DNA of 64,000 nucleotides from assembly GCF_025822245.1 (NCBI RefSeq), contig NZ_JACKTL010000026.1, forward strand, positions 367,296-431,295, in the 5' to 3' direction. The stretch is from Mycolicibacterium hodleri. GTDB lineage: Bacteria; Actinomycetota; Actinomycetes; Mycobacteriales; Mycobacteriaceae. Within the stretch, counting starts at the first letter, position 1, and each line of letters begins with the position of its first letter. Of this stretch, positions 31,957 through 40,912 are shown one piece after another. The notes beneath the pieces are model-generated. The model was not told where the DNA came from. It did no database searches and saw only the letters and a program-made list of their open reading frames with translations. The position numbers were made by a program, and so were the translations under genes.

Positions 31957-32933
31957 GACGCCGACTCCAGCAGGGTGAGCAAGTCGAATTCGGTTTCGCA
32001 GACCCGCCGTCCGATGGCGGCCAGTTCGACCGACCGCGTTTGCCCGGAGAGGTGGCGCTCGGCCTGGTAGCGGCAGATCACGCCCCATCGCAGCGTCGAC
32101 AGCACCAGCCACCAGTGCATGGTCGACCGGTCGACGGCGGTGCCAGAGGCGTCCTCGTATGCCCCCAGGAAGTCGTCGACGCTGCCGAGGCCGCCCGCCT
32201 CGAACGACCGGGGGGCACCGAAACGCCAGGCGCGGATGCAGAACCAGGCGAGGTCCTCGTATGCCTCCCCGCGGTGGGTGAGTTCCCAGTCGAGCACCGC
32301 GGTGAGCCGGGCCGGCCGCGCGGAGGCGTCGACGATGAGGTTGCCCATGCGGAAGTCGCCGTGCACCAACACCTTCGGCGACGCGGGAGGACGGTGGGCC
32401 GCCAGCCACCGGAACGCCCACTCGAACGTGGCCGTCGTGTCCGCCATGGCGTCGAGTTGATCGTGCCACGCCTCGAGCTGGTCGGCTTCCTCGAGGCCGA
32501 TGCCTGCCGCGTCGGCGCGGTGGATCGCCGCCAGCGCCGTGGCGCACTGCACCACCAGGTCGGCCCGGGACGCGTCGTCCAGGGCCCGGTGAATGCGCCG
32601 GACGATGGTCTCACCGGCGACGAAGTCGCACACCAGGAACGGATTGCCAAGGGCCGCGGCCGAATCGTCGGCGACCAGGACGTGCGGCACCGGGGCGCCC
32701 GCAGCGGCCGCCCGGGTCAGCGCCGCAGCCTCTAGCCGCATGCCCGCGTGGATCTCGTCCGGCGGACCGATGCGCAGGATCAGCTCCCGGGGTCCGGTGT
32801 CGGTGTCCGCCGTGAACGCCCACGTGGCCCGGCTGGCGCCGCCGGTGAGCATCCGCAGGCCGGCGACGGTGACGGCACCCAGCGCGGGTTGCAGCGCCCC
32901 GGCCAACGCGGGGGCGAGGGCTTCGGCGTTCAC
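31953..32933 (-). CDS. Aminoglycoside-phosphotransferase-like kinase (ACAD-associated)
   Basis: A 326-residue APH-fold protein with intact catalytic elements: HGDFRMGNL at 191-199 and LDWELTH at 214-220. In animals the related domain is fused to acyl-CoA dehydrogenase (ACAD10/11), where it phosphorylates 4-hydroxyacyl-CoA so the hydroxyl can be removed; that link is known for the fused proteins. Here the separate gene overlaps the acyl-CoA dehydrogenase stop by GTGA, so joint action on a hydroxyacyl-CoA is a reasonable inference. Its stop overlaps the next small gene. Confidence 0.87.
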   Translation of the reverse strand: MNAEALAPALAGALQPALGAVTVAGLRMLTGGASRATWAFTADTDTGPRELILRIGPPDEIHAGMRLEAAALTRAAAAGAPVPHVLVADDSAAALGNPFLVCDFVAGETIVRRIHRALDDASRADLVVQCATALAAIHRADAAGIGLEEADQLEAWHDQLDAMADTTATFEWAFRWLAAHRPPASPKVLVHGDFRMGNLIVDASARPARLTAVLDWELTHRGEAYEDLAWFCIRAWRFGAPRSFEAGGLGSVDDFLGAYEDASGTAVDRSTMHWWLVLSTLRWGVICRYQAERHLSGQTRSVELAAIGRRVCETEFDLLTLLESAS

Positions 32934-34168
32934 GACCGGCCGAACTTGAACATCCGCTGCGCGACCCGTCGGATCTGAATCTCCTCCGCGCCCTCGGTGA
33001 TCCGGTATCGGCGATGGTGGCGGTAGATGTGCTCGAACGGCTCGTGCCGGCTGTAGCCGAGGCCGCCGTGGACCTGCATCGCCCGGTCGGCGGCCTCGCA
33101 CACCAGCCGGTTGGCGCGGTAGTTGGCCATCGACACCTTGTCGCTGACCTCCATGTGGTGGTTGCGGTCCAGGTGCCAGGCGGCGAAGTAGACGAGCAGC
33201 CGCACCATCTGTGCCTCGGTCTGCAGCTCGACGAGCGGCCACTGGACGGCCTGGTTCACCGACAGGGGCTTGCCGAACACGACTCGCTCCGAGGCGTACC
33301 GGGCGGCCCTGTCGATGCAGTACTGAGCGGCGCCGAGGCTGCTGGCCGCTTGTCGAATCCTGTTCTCGTGCAGGAACGTCTGACCCACCTCCAAGCCGCG
33401 GTCGACCTCGCCGAGTACCGCGGTGGACGGTACCCAGACGTCCTTCAGCTCGACCTCGCCATGATCGGTGGGCATGTTGAACGTCCACCAGTAGAAGGGC
33501 ACGCTGAAGCCGGGTGAGTCGCACGGCACCAGGAACGCGGTGATGCCCGTCGCGGATCCGGCCTGCCCGGACGTCCTGGCGAAGACCAGGTCGTGGGTGG
33601 CGCGGTGGACGCCGGTGTTCCATCGCTTGGTGCCGTTGATCACCCAGCCGTCCGCGTCGGCCACGGCGGTGGTCTCCAGCCAGGTGGCGTCGGACCCGTG
33701 GTCCGGCTCGGAGAGCCCGAACGCCATCGAGCGTTCGCCGGTCAGCAGGGCCTCGCCCCACTCCTTCTTCTGCTCGTCGGTGCCGAAGCGGTCCATCATG
33801 ATCACCTGCGGGAAGTTGCCGACGATCGACGACTCGTCCTGCAGATCGTTGTGCAACCCAAGGCCTCTGTGCGCCAGGTGTTCCCGGATGACGGCCATGT
33901 CGAGGTTGGTGCCGTCGCGGCCCCCGAACCTCGACGGCAGCCCATAGCGCAGCCAACCCGCCGCGTCGGCCCGCCGACGCATCTCGTCGAGCAGGTCCTC
34001 CCACGCGCGCTGCGGGATGCCGCCGTTCTCCCAGTCGGTGCGGGCGTACTCGCGACGCCGGTCGAAGTACTGCATGTGCTCGGCTTCCAGCGGCTTGATC
34101 TCCGCGTCGATGAACGCGTCCATCTCGGCCAACAGGCTCGGAAGGTGTTCCGGCAAGGCGAAATCCAC
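32930..34168 (-). CDS. Acyl-CoA dehydrogenase
   Basis: FAD enzyme that desaturates an acyl-CoA, or with its kinase partner handles a hydroxylated acyl-CoA; 412 residues. The flavin-contact segment is MAFGLSEPDHGSDATWLETTA, then INGTKRWNTGVH, and the C-terminal VHGGLGYSRHEPFEHIYRHHRRYRI with TEGAEEIQIRRVAQRMF. Residues around DEQKKEWGEALLTGE are typical. The N-terminus has a longer helical part with LEAEHMQYFDRRREY, as in the ACAD10/11-like group. It lies 30 bp after a TetR gene and is coupled to the kinase-like gene. Confidence 0.92.
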   Translation of the reverse strand: MDFALPEHLPSLLAEMDAFIDAEIKPLEAEHMQYFDRRREYARTDWENGGIPQRAWEDLLDEMRRRADAAGWLRYGLPSRFGGRDGTNLDMAVIREHLAHRGLGLHNDLQDESSIVGNFPQVIMMDRFGTDEQKKEWGEALLTGERSMAFGLSEPDHGSDATWLETTAVADADGWVINGTKRWNTGVHRATHDLVFARTSGQAGSATGITAFLVPCDSPGFSVPFYWWTFNMPTDHGEVELKDVWVPSTAVLGEVDRGLEVGQTFLHENRIRQAASSLGAAQYCIDRAARYASERVVFGKPLSVNQAVQWPLVELQTEAQMVRLLVYFAAWHLDRNHHMEVSDKVSMANYRANRLVCEAADRAMQVHGGLGYSRHEPFEHIYRHHRRYRITEGAEEIQIRRVAQRMFKFGRS

Positions 34169-34198
34169 GATGATTCCCTTCTAGAGGTCAGGCTCTCA

Positions 34199-34849
34199 CT
34201 AGCCGTACAACGTCTTCTGCCAGATGGTCGACAGGGTGCGCACCGCGTCCTCGTCGGTGCGGGCCACTCCCAACGTGCTGGTGTCCTCGCGGAGGTAGAC
34301 CGCCGTGAACCTCTCGAACAGCAGGGAGATCGCCAGCGCGATGTGTTCGGGATCGAGGTCGGCCCCGTACCCCTGGTCCTGGGCGTGTAGCACCGAGGAC
34401 CGCACGACGTCGACGCCGAAGCGGCGGAATTCGTGCTGTACCGCGGCGAACCGTGGTTGGCCGGCCGCGAGTTGGTCGACGGCGACCATGATCCCGATGT
34501 TCTGCTTGAACATGTTCCAGTATCCGGTGACGGCAGAGACGAAGAAGTCGGTGTCATCGGGTGAGGCGGGGAGGCGCACCCGGGCGCCGAGGGGGGCGAC
34601 GACGTCGCGCAGGAACGATTCGGCGAGGACGGCGAGCAGGTCCTCCTTGTCGGAGTAGTACCGGTAGAACGCGGCCGGCGACCGTCCGGCCGCGGACGTG
34701 ATGTCGGTCAACGTGGTGCCGTGGAAACCGCGTTCGGCGAACAGCTTTCGCGCCGCCCGCATGATGGCCTCACGGGTCTGCAGGCCCTTCGCGGTGAGTG
34801 ACTCGGCAGGCACCGGTGGGCGGGAGCGCAGCGACTCGGAGGATGTCAC
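34199..34849 (-). CDS. TetR-family regulator inside the catabolic operon
   Basis: A 216-residue repressor. The HTH lies at about residues 28-72: TREAIMRAARKLFAERGFHGTTLTDITSAAGRSPAAFYRYYSDKE. The ligand domain contains FFVSAVTGYWNMFKQN and is long enough for an acyl-CoA or aromatic effector. The GTG start is eight bases after the lyase stop, so it is co-transcribed and probably autoregulated. A longer upstream frame overlaps the lyase and is not protein-like. Its target may be the promoter at 39309-39337. Confidence 0.87.
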   Translation of the reverse strand: MTSSESLRSRPPVPAESLTAKGLQTREAIMRAARKLFAERGFHGTTLTDITSAAGRSPAAFYRYYSDKEDLLAVLAESFLRDVVAPLGARVRLPASPDDTDFFVSAVTGYWNMFKQNIGIMVAVDQLAAGQPRFAAVQHEFRRFGVDVVRSSVLHAQDQGYGADLDPEHIALAISLLFERFTAVYLREDTSTLGVARTDEDAVRTLSTIWQKTLYG

Positions 34850-34857
34850 GGTCGCGT

Positions 34858-35775
34858 TCAGCTCAGGATGCGATCGCCCGCGCGCAGCAGGGCGCTCGGC
34901 AGGTCGTGGCCGACGGCGGTGCGAGCGACGTCCGCGGCGCGGATGGCGGCGGGTAGGTCGACGTCGGTGCCGATGTCGCTGTCGCGCAACAGATAGACGA
35001 GGTCCTCGGTGGCGATGTTGCCGCTCGCGCCGGGCGCGAACGGGCAACCACCCAGCCCGCCGGCCGACGAGTCGAGTCGTCGGATGCCCGCGGCCACGGC
35101 GGCGTACGCACTGGCCAGCCCGGCGCCACGGGTGTTGTGGAAGTGGGCGCCGAAGGGCAGGTCGCCGACGATCGGGCGGAGGCGTTCGACGAGGGCGGTC
35201 ACCCGTCGCGGTGTGGTGGTACCGATGGTGTCGGCGACGGCGATCCGGTCGGCGCCGAGTTCGACGGCGGCAGAGGCGACGTCGACCACTCGCCGGGGGT
35301 CGGTGGGCCCGTCGAACGGGCAGTCCCATGCGGTCGCGATGATGACCTCGATCGTCGCGCCGCCGTCGTGGGCGATGCGGGCGATGTCCGCGATCAGGTC
35401 GGTGGACTCGGCCGTCGAGCGCCCCACGTTGGCGCGGCTGTGGCCGTCGGCGGCGGACACCACGTACTCGATGGAGCCCATGCCCGCGGCGACGGCGCGG
35501 TTCGCTCCGCCGGGCCCGGCGACCAGTGCGGAGAAGTCGACCCCGTGCGACTCGCGGAAGCGTGGGAGTTCGGCGGCCAGGGCGGCGGCATCGGCCAGTG
35601 CGGGAACCTTCGACGGCGACACGAAGGCGGTGGCTTCGATCTCGCGGACGCCGGTGGCGACCACCGCCTCCAGCAGTGCGATCTTGGCCGACAACGGGAT
35701 TGGTGCCTCGATCTGGAGGCCGTCGCGCAGGCACACCTCGCGGATCGTGACGTGTTCTGGCAGGCTCGGGCTCAC
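34858..35775 (-). CDS. HMG-CoA-lyase-like aldolase (DRE-TIM family)
   Basis: Cleaves a 3-hydroxyacyl-CoA of the hydroxymethylglutaryl type into an acyl-CoA and a keto acid or acetoacetate. The 305-residue TIM barrel has CLRDGLQ (R17, D18), metal-binding HFHN (H211, H213) and the lyase signature GLGGCPFAPGASGN with its catalytic cysteine. All key residues of true HMG-CoA lyase are present. The GTG start overlaps the CoA-transferase stop (GTGA), so transferase and lyase are coupled. That suggests CoA is loaded onto an acid that is then cleaved. Confidence 0.9.
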   Translation of the reverse strand: MSPSLPEHVTIREVCLRDGLQIEAPIPLSAKIALLEAVVATGVREIEATAFVSPSKVPALADAAALAAELPRFRESHGVDFSALVAGPGGANRAVAAGMGSIEYVVSAADGHSRANVGRSTAESTDLIADIARIAHDGGATIEVIIATAWDCPFDGPTDPRRVVDVASAAVELGADRIAVADTIGTTTPRRVTALVERLRPIVGDLPFGAHFHNTRGAGLASAYAAVAAGIRRLDSSAGGLGGCPFAPGASGNIATEDLVYLLRDSDIGTDVDLPAAIRAADVARTAVGHDLPSALLRAGDRILS

Positions 35776-36974
35776 AGGACGCCCTCCGTCCGCAGCGCGT
35801 CCAGTTCGGCGGCCGACCGGCCCAACAACTCCCCGTACACCTCGTCGTTGTGCTGCCCCGGCGTCAACGAGCCGCCGTGCCTGATGGTCCCCGGGGACTC
35901 CGACAGCACCGGCACCACCCCGGGCCCCTTGACGTTGCGTTCGATTCTCTCGTCCCAGTGGTCGGCGATCATGCCGCGCGACACCAGCTGTGGATCGGTG
36001 ACGACCTCCGCGACGGTGTTGATGGGTCCGCTGATCACCCCCGCCGCGCTCAGTGTGTCGATGATCTCGGCGGGTTGCCGCTGGGCGGCCCAGGCGGCGA
36101 TGATCTCGTCGATCGCGTCCTGGTTGCGGCCGCGGCTGACGTGGTCGGCGAAGCGGTCGTCGGTGGCGAGTTCGGGCTGACCCATCGCGGCGCACAGCCG
36201 CCGGAAGACCGTGTCCTGGTTGGCGGCGATCACCACCCAGCTCCCGTCGGCCGTCGGGTAGATGTTGGACGGTGCGATGCCCTCGAGCCGGGTGCCGGAC
36301 GGTCCGCGCACCACGCCGCCGACGTCGTAGTCGGGGATCGTGGATTCTTGGACCGCCAAACATGATTCGGTCAGGGCGGCATCGACGACCTGACCCTCGC
36401 CGGTGACGGTTCGCCGGTACAGCGCGGCGAGCGCGCCCTGCGCGGCGAACATCCCCGCCAGGCTGTCGCCGAGCGACAGTGCGAGTCGTGGGGGAGGGCC
36501 GCCGGGGAAGCCGTTCATGTGTCGCAGGCCGCTGGCGGCCTCGGCCACCGAGGCGTAGCCGGCCTTGTGGGCGTCGGGGCCCGTTTGTCCGTAGCCGGAG
36601 ACGCGGACCAGGATGATGCCGCGATTGCGTTCGCGCAGAACGTCATAGCCCAAATTCCACTTCTCCAGCGTGCCGGGGCGGAAGTTCTCCACGACGACGT
36701 CGGAGCGCTCGACAAGCTCGAGGAACAGGGCACGGCCGGCCTCCGTCCTCAGGTTGAGCGTGACGGACTTCTTGTTGCGCGCGTGGATCGTCCAGAAGAA
36801 GTGGTGCCCGTCGACCTCGGCCTGCCCCCAGGTGCGCAGTGGGTCGGGTGAGCCGGGCGGTTCGATCTTGACGACGTCGGCGCCCATGTCGCCCAGCAGC
36901 CGACCGGCGAAGGGCCCGGAGATCAACGTGCCGACTTCGATGACGCGAATGCCGTCGAGTGGACCGGTAACCAT
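35772..36974 (-). CDS. CaiB/BaiF-type (class III) CoA-transferase
   Basis: Transfers CoA between carboxylic acids through a mixed anhydride on an aspartate. The 400-residue protein shows GIRVIEVGTLISGPFAGRLLGDMGADVVKIEPP at the N-terminus, RNKKSVTLNL near 67, ENFRPGTLEKWNLGYD, and the catalytic D170 in SLGDSLAGM. The ATG shares one base with the hydrolase stop (TGATG). Candidate substrates given the neighbours are dicarboxylic or ring-cleavage acids; the sequence alone does not decide. Confidence 0.93.
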   Translation of the reverse strand: MVTGPLDGIRVIEVGTLISGPFAGRLLGDMGADVVKIEPPGSPDPLRTWGQAEVDGHHFFWTIHARNKKSVTLNLRTEAGRALFLELVERSDVVVENFRPGTLEKWNLGYDVLRERNRGIILVRVSGYGQTGPDAHKAGYASVAEAASGLRHMNGFPGGPPPRLALSLGDSLAGMFAAQGALAALYRRTVTGEGQVVDAALTESCLAVQESTIPDYDVGGVVRGPSGTRLEGIAPSNIYPTADGSWVVIAANQDTVFRRLCAAMGQPELATDDRFADHVSRGRNQDAIDEIIAAWAAQRQPAEIIDTLSAAGVISGPINTVAEVVTDPQLVSRGMIADHWDERIERNVKGPGVVPVLSESPGTIRHGGSLTPGQHNDEVYGELLGRSAAELDALRTEGVL

Positions 36975-38152
36975 CAGACGGACAGTCCCTTCCGGTGTAG
37001 CCAATCCGTCACGACACCCACGGCCTGCCGCAGCGTGTCCCGCTGATCGGGGCCCGCGTAGTAGTGGTTGGCGCCGGGAATTTCGTGCATCTCCTTGTCG
37101 GGATGTCCGATTGCGTCGAAGAGCCGGCGGGTGTGGCTCGGAGTGCACGCGTCGTCGGCGAGGTTGCCGATCACCAGCGTGGGCACCGCGACGTCGGGGC
37201 CGCAGGCCACGGCGTCACCGTTGGCGTCGTCGTAGCTCCACTGGGACAGCCAGCTGCGCAGCGTGCAGAACCGGGCGAGGCCGACGGGGGAGTTGTTCAC
37301 CACTGCAGGATCGCCCAGATAGCAGGTGCCCGGGGTGCGATCGTTCGGATCGACCGTCGGGTCGAGCCAGCGGGGGTCGGCCATGGTGCCGTGCACCACG
37401 AAGGCGAATTCGTCCGCCGGCCGGCCCTCGTCGGAGAGCTTGGCCAATTTCTCCTTGACCCACGCGGTGATGCGCCGGTTGCGGGCCACCTGCGCGGCGC
37501 GATAGCGCTCGAGGAACTCGGCCGTGTACGGCGGCTGGTTGGGGTTGGTGGGGTCGTACAGATCCAGCTCGCGATCGCGCTTGGTCGGGTCGGACTCGTC
37601 GAGGATCGACGCGTCCAGCCATTCGGTCAGGGTGCCGTGCCGGCTGACGTGAGCGGCGAGCAGCATGAGCCCGTCGGCGGCCATCAGTCCCAGCGTCGTC
37701 AGGTCGGGGCCGTCGCCGGACGGGCTGGCCGTGACGGTCGGGTGTTGCGCCTGCTGCTGGTAGAACACCGACAGGGATCCGCCGCCGCTCCAGCCGGCCA
37801 GCACCACCTTGGCGTAGCCGAGCCGGTTCTTGGCGTCCTTGATGCACTCGCCGAGATCCTCGACGACCTTCTCCATCAGCAGTGCCGAGTCGGTGCCGCG
37901 GAACCGGCTGTTGCAGTAGATGACGTGATGGCCGGCGCGGGCCAGACCGTTGATCATCGGGAGGTAGGCGCCGCCGCCGATGGGATGCATGAAGACCAGC
38001 ACGGTGTCGCTGGGTCGGTCCGGCTTGAGGAGGTAGCTCTCGAGGACGACGAGCTCGGCCACGCCGCCGTACACGTCCCGCACGCCGGAGGTGTTCTGGT
38101 AGGCGACGAGGTACGGGATCCGCTGGTAGTCGTGCCTCACCGGAACGCTCAC
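36974..38152 (-). CDS. Alpha/beta hydrolase of the catabolic operon
   Basis: A 392-residue serine hydrolase. HPIGGGAYLP gives the oxyanion strand, and the elbow GWSGGG puts the nucleophile at S122. NLADDACTPSHTR supplies the acid and GANHYYAG the base histidine near residue 370. No signal peptide is seen. A cap region of about 150 residues between nucleophile and acid is much longer than in simple esterases. Being between a ring-cleaving dioxygenase and a CoA-transferase, a C-C or ester hydrolase acting on the ring-fission product is the best inference. The GTG start overlaps the dioxygenase stop (GTGA). Confidence 0.87.
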   Translation of the reverse strand: MSVPVRHDYQRIPYLVAYQNTSGVRDVYGGVAELVVLESYLLKPDRPSDTVLVFMHPIGGGAYLPMINGLARAGHHVIYCNSRFRGTDSALLMEKVVEDLGECIKDAKNRLGYAKVVLAGWSGGGSLSVFYQQQAQHPTVTASPSGDGPDLTTLGLMAADGLMLLAAHVSRHGTLTEWLDASILDESDPTKRDRELDLYDPTNPNQPPYTAEFLERYRAAQVARNRRITAWVKEKLAKLSDEGRPADEFAFVVHGTMADPRWLDPTVDPNDRTPGTCYLGDPAVVNNSPVGLARFCTLRSWLSQWSYDDANGDAVACGPDVAVPTLVIGNLADDACTPSHTRRLFDAIGHPDKEMHEIPGANHYYAGPDQRDTLRQAVGVVTDWLHRKGLSV

Positions 38153-39267
38153 GCGTGCTGCCCGAGATCGTTGGCCAGCACCTCGGCTGAGGGCACCAGT
38201 CTTCGCCGGGTGTCGATCGAGATCACCGACCAGTCCACCCGGGAGTACTCGTCGAACTTGCGGCGGGCCCGTTCGCGGGCCTTCTCCGGTGCGCCGTGGT
38301 GAACTCCCTGCGGTGCATGGGAGATCAGCCCGGGCGGCATGGGGATGCCGTAGAGGGACCCGCTGTGGAAGAACGCGATCTCGTCGAAGTCGACGTTGCG
38401 GTGATACCACGGGGTGCGCTCGGTGCCCGGCGCGCTCTCGGCCGGCTTGGGCAGGAAGTTCATCACGTAGACGCCGGTCGCCTGCATGAAGAGGTGCACG
38501 GTCGGCGGTAGATGCACGCTGTCGGAGGTCACCACGTTGTAGTCGGCGATGTTGAAGGTGAACGGAAAGTTGTCACCGCGCCAGCCTTCGACGTCCAGCG
38601 GGTGGTGCCGGTAGTAGAGGGACGTCGACTCCGCCCCGTCGATCTCGGCGTGCACCAGGCGGACTTCGTACTCCCCGTCCCGCAGCGGCCCGTCGCCGGT
38701 GTCGATCGGATCCGGGTCCGGGATCACGACCTGCGACGGGTCGAACGGGAAGTGTCTGCCCAGCTGGGCCGGTGGCGGCACCCGGAATTCGTCGGTCGCC
38801 TGGATCATCAACAGGGTGGATTGCGAATCCGGCACCTGACGCCACGTGCACGCCTTCGGCACGTACACCCAGTCGCCGACGCGGTAGCGCAGCGGCCCGA
38901 ACTCCGTCTCGAGCACGCCAGACCCCTCGTGCACGAAGAACAGCAGGTCGCCGTCCACGTAGCGGACGAAGTAGGGCATGGGCTCTGAGCGTCGGGACAG
39001 CAGCACTCGGCAGTCGGCGTTGGAGAACAGCAGCAGGGGACCGCCGTCGGCGGCGGTGGCATCGGTGGGCTTGAGCTCGGTGGAGAGGACGTCGAGGGGA
39101 CGTAGCGGCCCCACCGATCGATACGCGGTGGGATCGTCGCGGCGATACATGTTGGCGGTGCGCCCGGTGAATCCACCACGGCCCAACTCGTCGTCCTTGA
39201 GGCCGTCGAGGTCGGCGTGCAGGCGTCGCGGGGTGGTGCCCTTGCGCAGGTGGACGAACGATTCCAT
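38149..39267 (-). CDS. Homogentisate 1,2-dioxygenase-like cupin
   Basis: Non-heme Fe(II) ring-cleaving dioxygenase family, 372 residues, shorter than human HGD (445). Metal-site candidates line up with HGD: the first His in WYHRN, a Glu seven residues later in the same block (HRNVDFDEIAFF), and the distal His in SHAPQGVHHG. The N-terminal cupin contains FVHEGSGVLETEFGPLRYRVGDWVYVPK. The ATG used opens with MESFVHLRKG; the frame is open 15 codons further. It is the first gene of the eight-gene operon and has a good promoter. No maleylacetoacetate isomerase or fumarylacetoacetase is nearby, so the substrate may not be homogentisate. Confidence 0.85.
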   Translation of the reverse strand: MESFVHLRKGTTPRRLHADLDGLKDDELGRGGFTGRTANMYRRDDPTAYRSVGPLRPLDVLSTELKPTDATAADGGPLLLFSNADCRVLLSRRSEPMPYFVRYVDGDLLFFVHEGSGVLETEFGPLRYRVGDWVYVPKACTWRQVPDSQSTLLMIQATDEFRVPPPAQLGRHFPFDPSQVVIPDPDPIDTGDGPLRDGEYEVRLVHAEIDGAESTSLYYRHHPLDVEGWRGDNFPFTFNIADYNVVTSDSVHLPPTVHLFMQATGVYVMNFLPKPAESAPGTERTPWYHRNVDFDEIAFFHSGSLYGIPMPPGLISHAPQGVHHGAPEKARERARRKFDEYSRVDWSVISIDTRRRLVPSAEVLANDLGQHA

Positions 39268-39308
39268 GGCTGTCTCCGATGACGTGGGCCCAAACAAAAC
39301 TGAAACTG

Positions 39309-39337
39309 ACATTACTTTTATATTTGGTGTCTGACAA
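39309..39337 (-). promoter_or_regulatory. SigA-type promoter of the dioxygenase operon
   Basis: On the minus strand TTGTCA (39337-39332) and TAATGT (39314-39309) are separated by exactly 17 bases. The spacer is AT-rich, unusual for this genome. The predicted start of transcription is about 35 bases upstream of the dioxygenase ATG. A tandem AACTGA repeat lies at the start point. Confidence 0.65.
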
Positions 39338-39355
39338 GGCCTGGGCGGGGGGCGG

Positions 39356-39742
39356 TCAGTCGAGGTCGACGCGCACCGTCAACAAATTGGTGCCGAAGGC
39401 GCGTACGCCAAAGCCGTTGAACCGCGGCAGTTCTCGGAGCCGCGCGCGTGCGTCGTCGTCGGGCAGTAGATGTGCGGTGCCCGCCCGCCACGTGCCGCGC
39501 ACCCGCACCCGGACGCGGGGATTGGCCTGGATGTTGCGGACGTACTGGGACTTGTCGCCGAACTCGGAGACGAACCAGAAGTGCTGGCCGTCGAGCTTGC
39601 CACCCAACGGGGTCCGGCGGGGTTGCCCGGATGTGCGGCCGCGGGTCTCCAGCAGCGTCTGCAGCGGGTTGCGCCGCATCAGCGGGTTGGCCACCCGCTT
39701 CTGAAGGAAGTGCGTCACGCTCGTAGTGGGCATGCCCGTCAT
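39356..39742 (-). CDS. Ddn-like F420-dependent nitroreductase family protein
   Basis: A 128-residue split-beta-barrel protein of the deazaflavin-dependent nitroreductase family, which reduces quinones, nitro compounds or menaquinone with F420H2. The family pattern is visible: LLETRGRTSGQPRRTPLGG, then the strand HFWFVSEFGDKSQYVRNIQANPRVRVRVRG and the ending with RFNGFGVRAFGT. The ATG is one base after the preceding monooxygenase stop, so the two genes are co-transcribed. Only 19 bp separate it from the -35 of the next operon. Confidence 0.87.
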   Translation of the reverse strand: MTGMPTTSVTHFLQKRVANPLMRRNPLQTLLETRGRTSGQPRRTPLGGKLDGQHFWFVSEFGDKSQYVRNIQANPRVRVRVRGTWRAGTAHLLPDDDARARLRELPRFNGFGVRAFGTNLLTVRVDLD

Positions 39743-39743
39743 G

Positions 39744-40898
39744 TCACACCATCGCCGTCCGCGGAATCTTCATTCCGAGCCTTAGGGCGCCCGACAGTTC
39801 ACGGCTGGTGTCGTAGTCGAAGACCACGTGTCCGGAGATGACGTCGACGTCGCGCTTGAATCGCTGCAGGGGAGAGGTCAGGAAGTGGGCACTGGCTCCG
39901 GAGGCCTCGGTCAAGGCGGCGACTACGGCACGAGACTCGTGCACGATGTGGGCCGCGGCCAGTCTGGCGTCGCCCCGGACTGCTCGCGGAACGAGTTCGC
40001 CCTCCCGAACGAGTCCTTCGATCGTCGCCACGGTGTCGGCGAGCAGTCCGCGCAGGGCGCGCAGCCGCACCAACGCCTCCCCAAGGTGAGCCTGGGCGAT
40101 GGGCTTGTCCCGTTGCATGACGCCCTCGTAGGCGAGCACGCGTCCGGCCAGCCGCTCGGCGTAGATCTCGGCCACCCGTTCGGCGGCGCCGAGTGCCGGC
40201 ATCGAAGCCAGGAGGGCCAAGGCCGGAACCATCGGCCATCGATAGGTCGGCACGTCGTGCAGGCCCGCACCGGGCGCTGTCCCGGCATGGATGTCGGTCA
40301 CCTTCACCAGGCGGTGTTCGGGCACGAAGGCGTCGGTGACCACCACGTCGTGGGAGCCCGTTGCCCGCATGCCGTCGGTGTGCCACACGTCGTCGACGGT
40401 GAAGTCCGTGGCGGGAACCAGGGCCAAGGCCGGTTGAAGGCCGTCGTCCGGCCCGCACAGCGCCCCGACGATCAGCCAGTTGCCCGCCGTCACGCCGGTA
40501 GCCCACGACCAGCGGCCGCTCAGGCGAACCCCGCCGGCGACCGGGAGGCCGCGACCCGTCGGTGCGAGCGGCGCCGGCGCCAGAAAGGGCCGCGTGGCGA
40601 AGGCCTCCTCCTGTGCGCGTTCGCCGAACAGGGCCAGCATCCAGTTGTGCAGCACGTAGAAGCCGATGGTCCACGCGCTGGACGTACAGCCGTGCCCCAT
40701 CCTGCGGACGGGATCGAGGATGGCGGGAAAGTCCGCCTGCTGGCCGCCGAATCGCCTCGGCACCAGGAGTTCGGTGAATCCCGATGCGGTCAGGTCTGCG
40801 ATCGTCGCGTCGGGGAGTCGTCGAAGCTCCTCGGCCTCGCGGGCGCGGTCGGCCAACCGGCCGACGAACTCATCCGTGATCAACCCGACGTGGCTCAT
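39744..40898 (-). CDS. Acyl-CoA-dehydrogenase-fold flavin monooxygenase (HsaA/HpaB-like)
   Basis: A 384-residue protein of the two-component group D flavin monooxygenases, which hydroxylate aromatic rings with reduced FMN or FAD supplied by a reductase. The N-terminal helical domain has PRRFGGQQADFPAIL, then GRWSWATGVTAGNWLIVGAL in the middle beta-domain, and DVWHTDGMRATGSHDVVV. It lacks the catalytic glutamate segment of true acyl-CoA dehydrogenases. A TetR palindrome covers its -10 region. The Ddn-like protein just downstream could be the electron partner. Confidence 0.83.
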   Translation of the reverse strand: MSHVGLITDEFVGRLADRAREAEELRRLPDATIADLTASGFTELLVPRRFGGQQADFPAILDPVRRMGHGCTSSAWTIGFYVLHNWMLALFGERAQEEAFATRPFLAPAPLAPTGRGLPVAGGVRLSGRWSWATGVTAGNWLIVGALCGPDDGLQPALALVPATDFTVDDVWHTDGMRATGSHDVVVTDAFVPEHRLVKVTDIHAGTAPGAGLHDVPTYRWPMVPALALLASMPALGAAERVAEIYAERLAGRVLAYEGVMQRDKPIAQAHLGEALVRLRALRGLLADTVATIEGLVREGELVPRAVRGDARLAAAHIVHESRAVVAALTEASGASAHFLTSPLQRFKRDVDVISGHVVFDYDTSRELSGALRLGMKIPRTAMV

Positions 40899-40912
40899 GC
40901 CGCCGACGTTAA

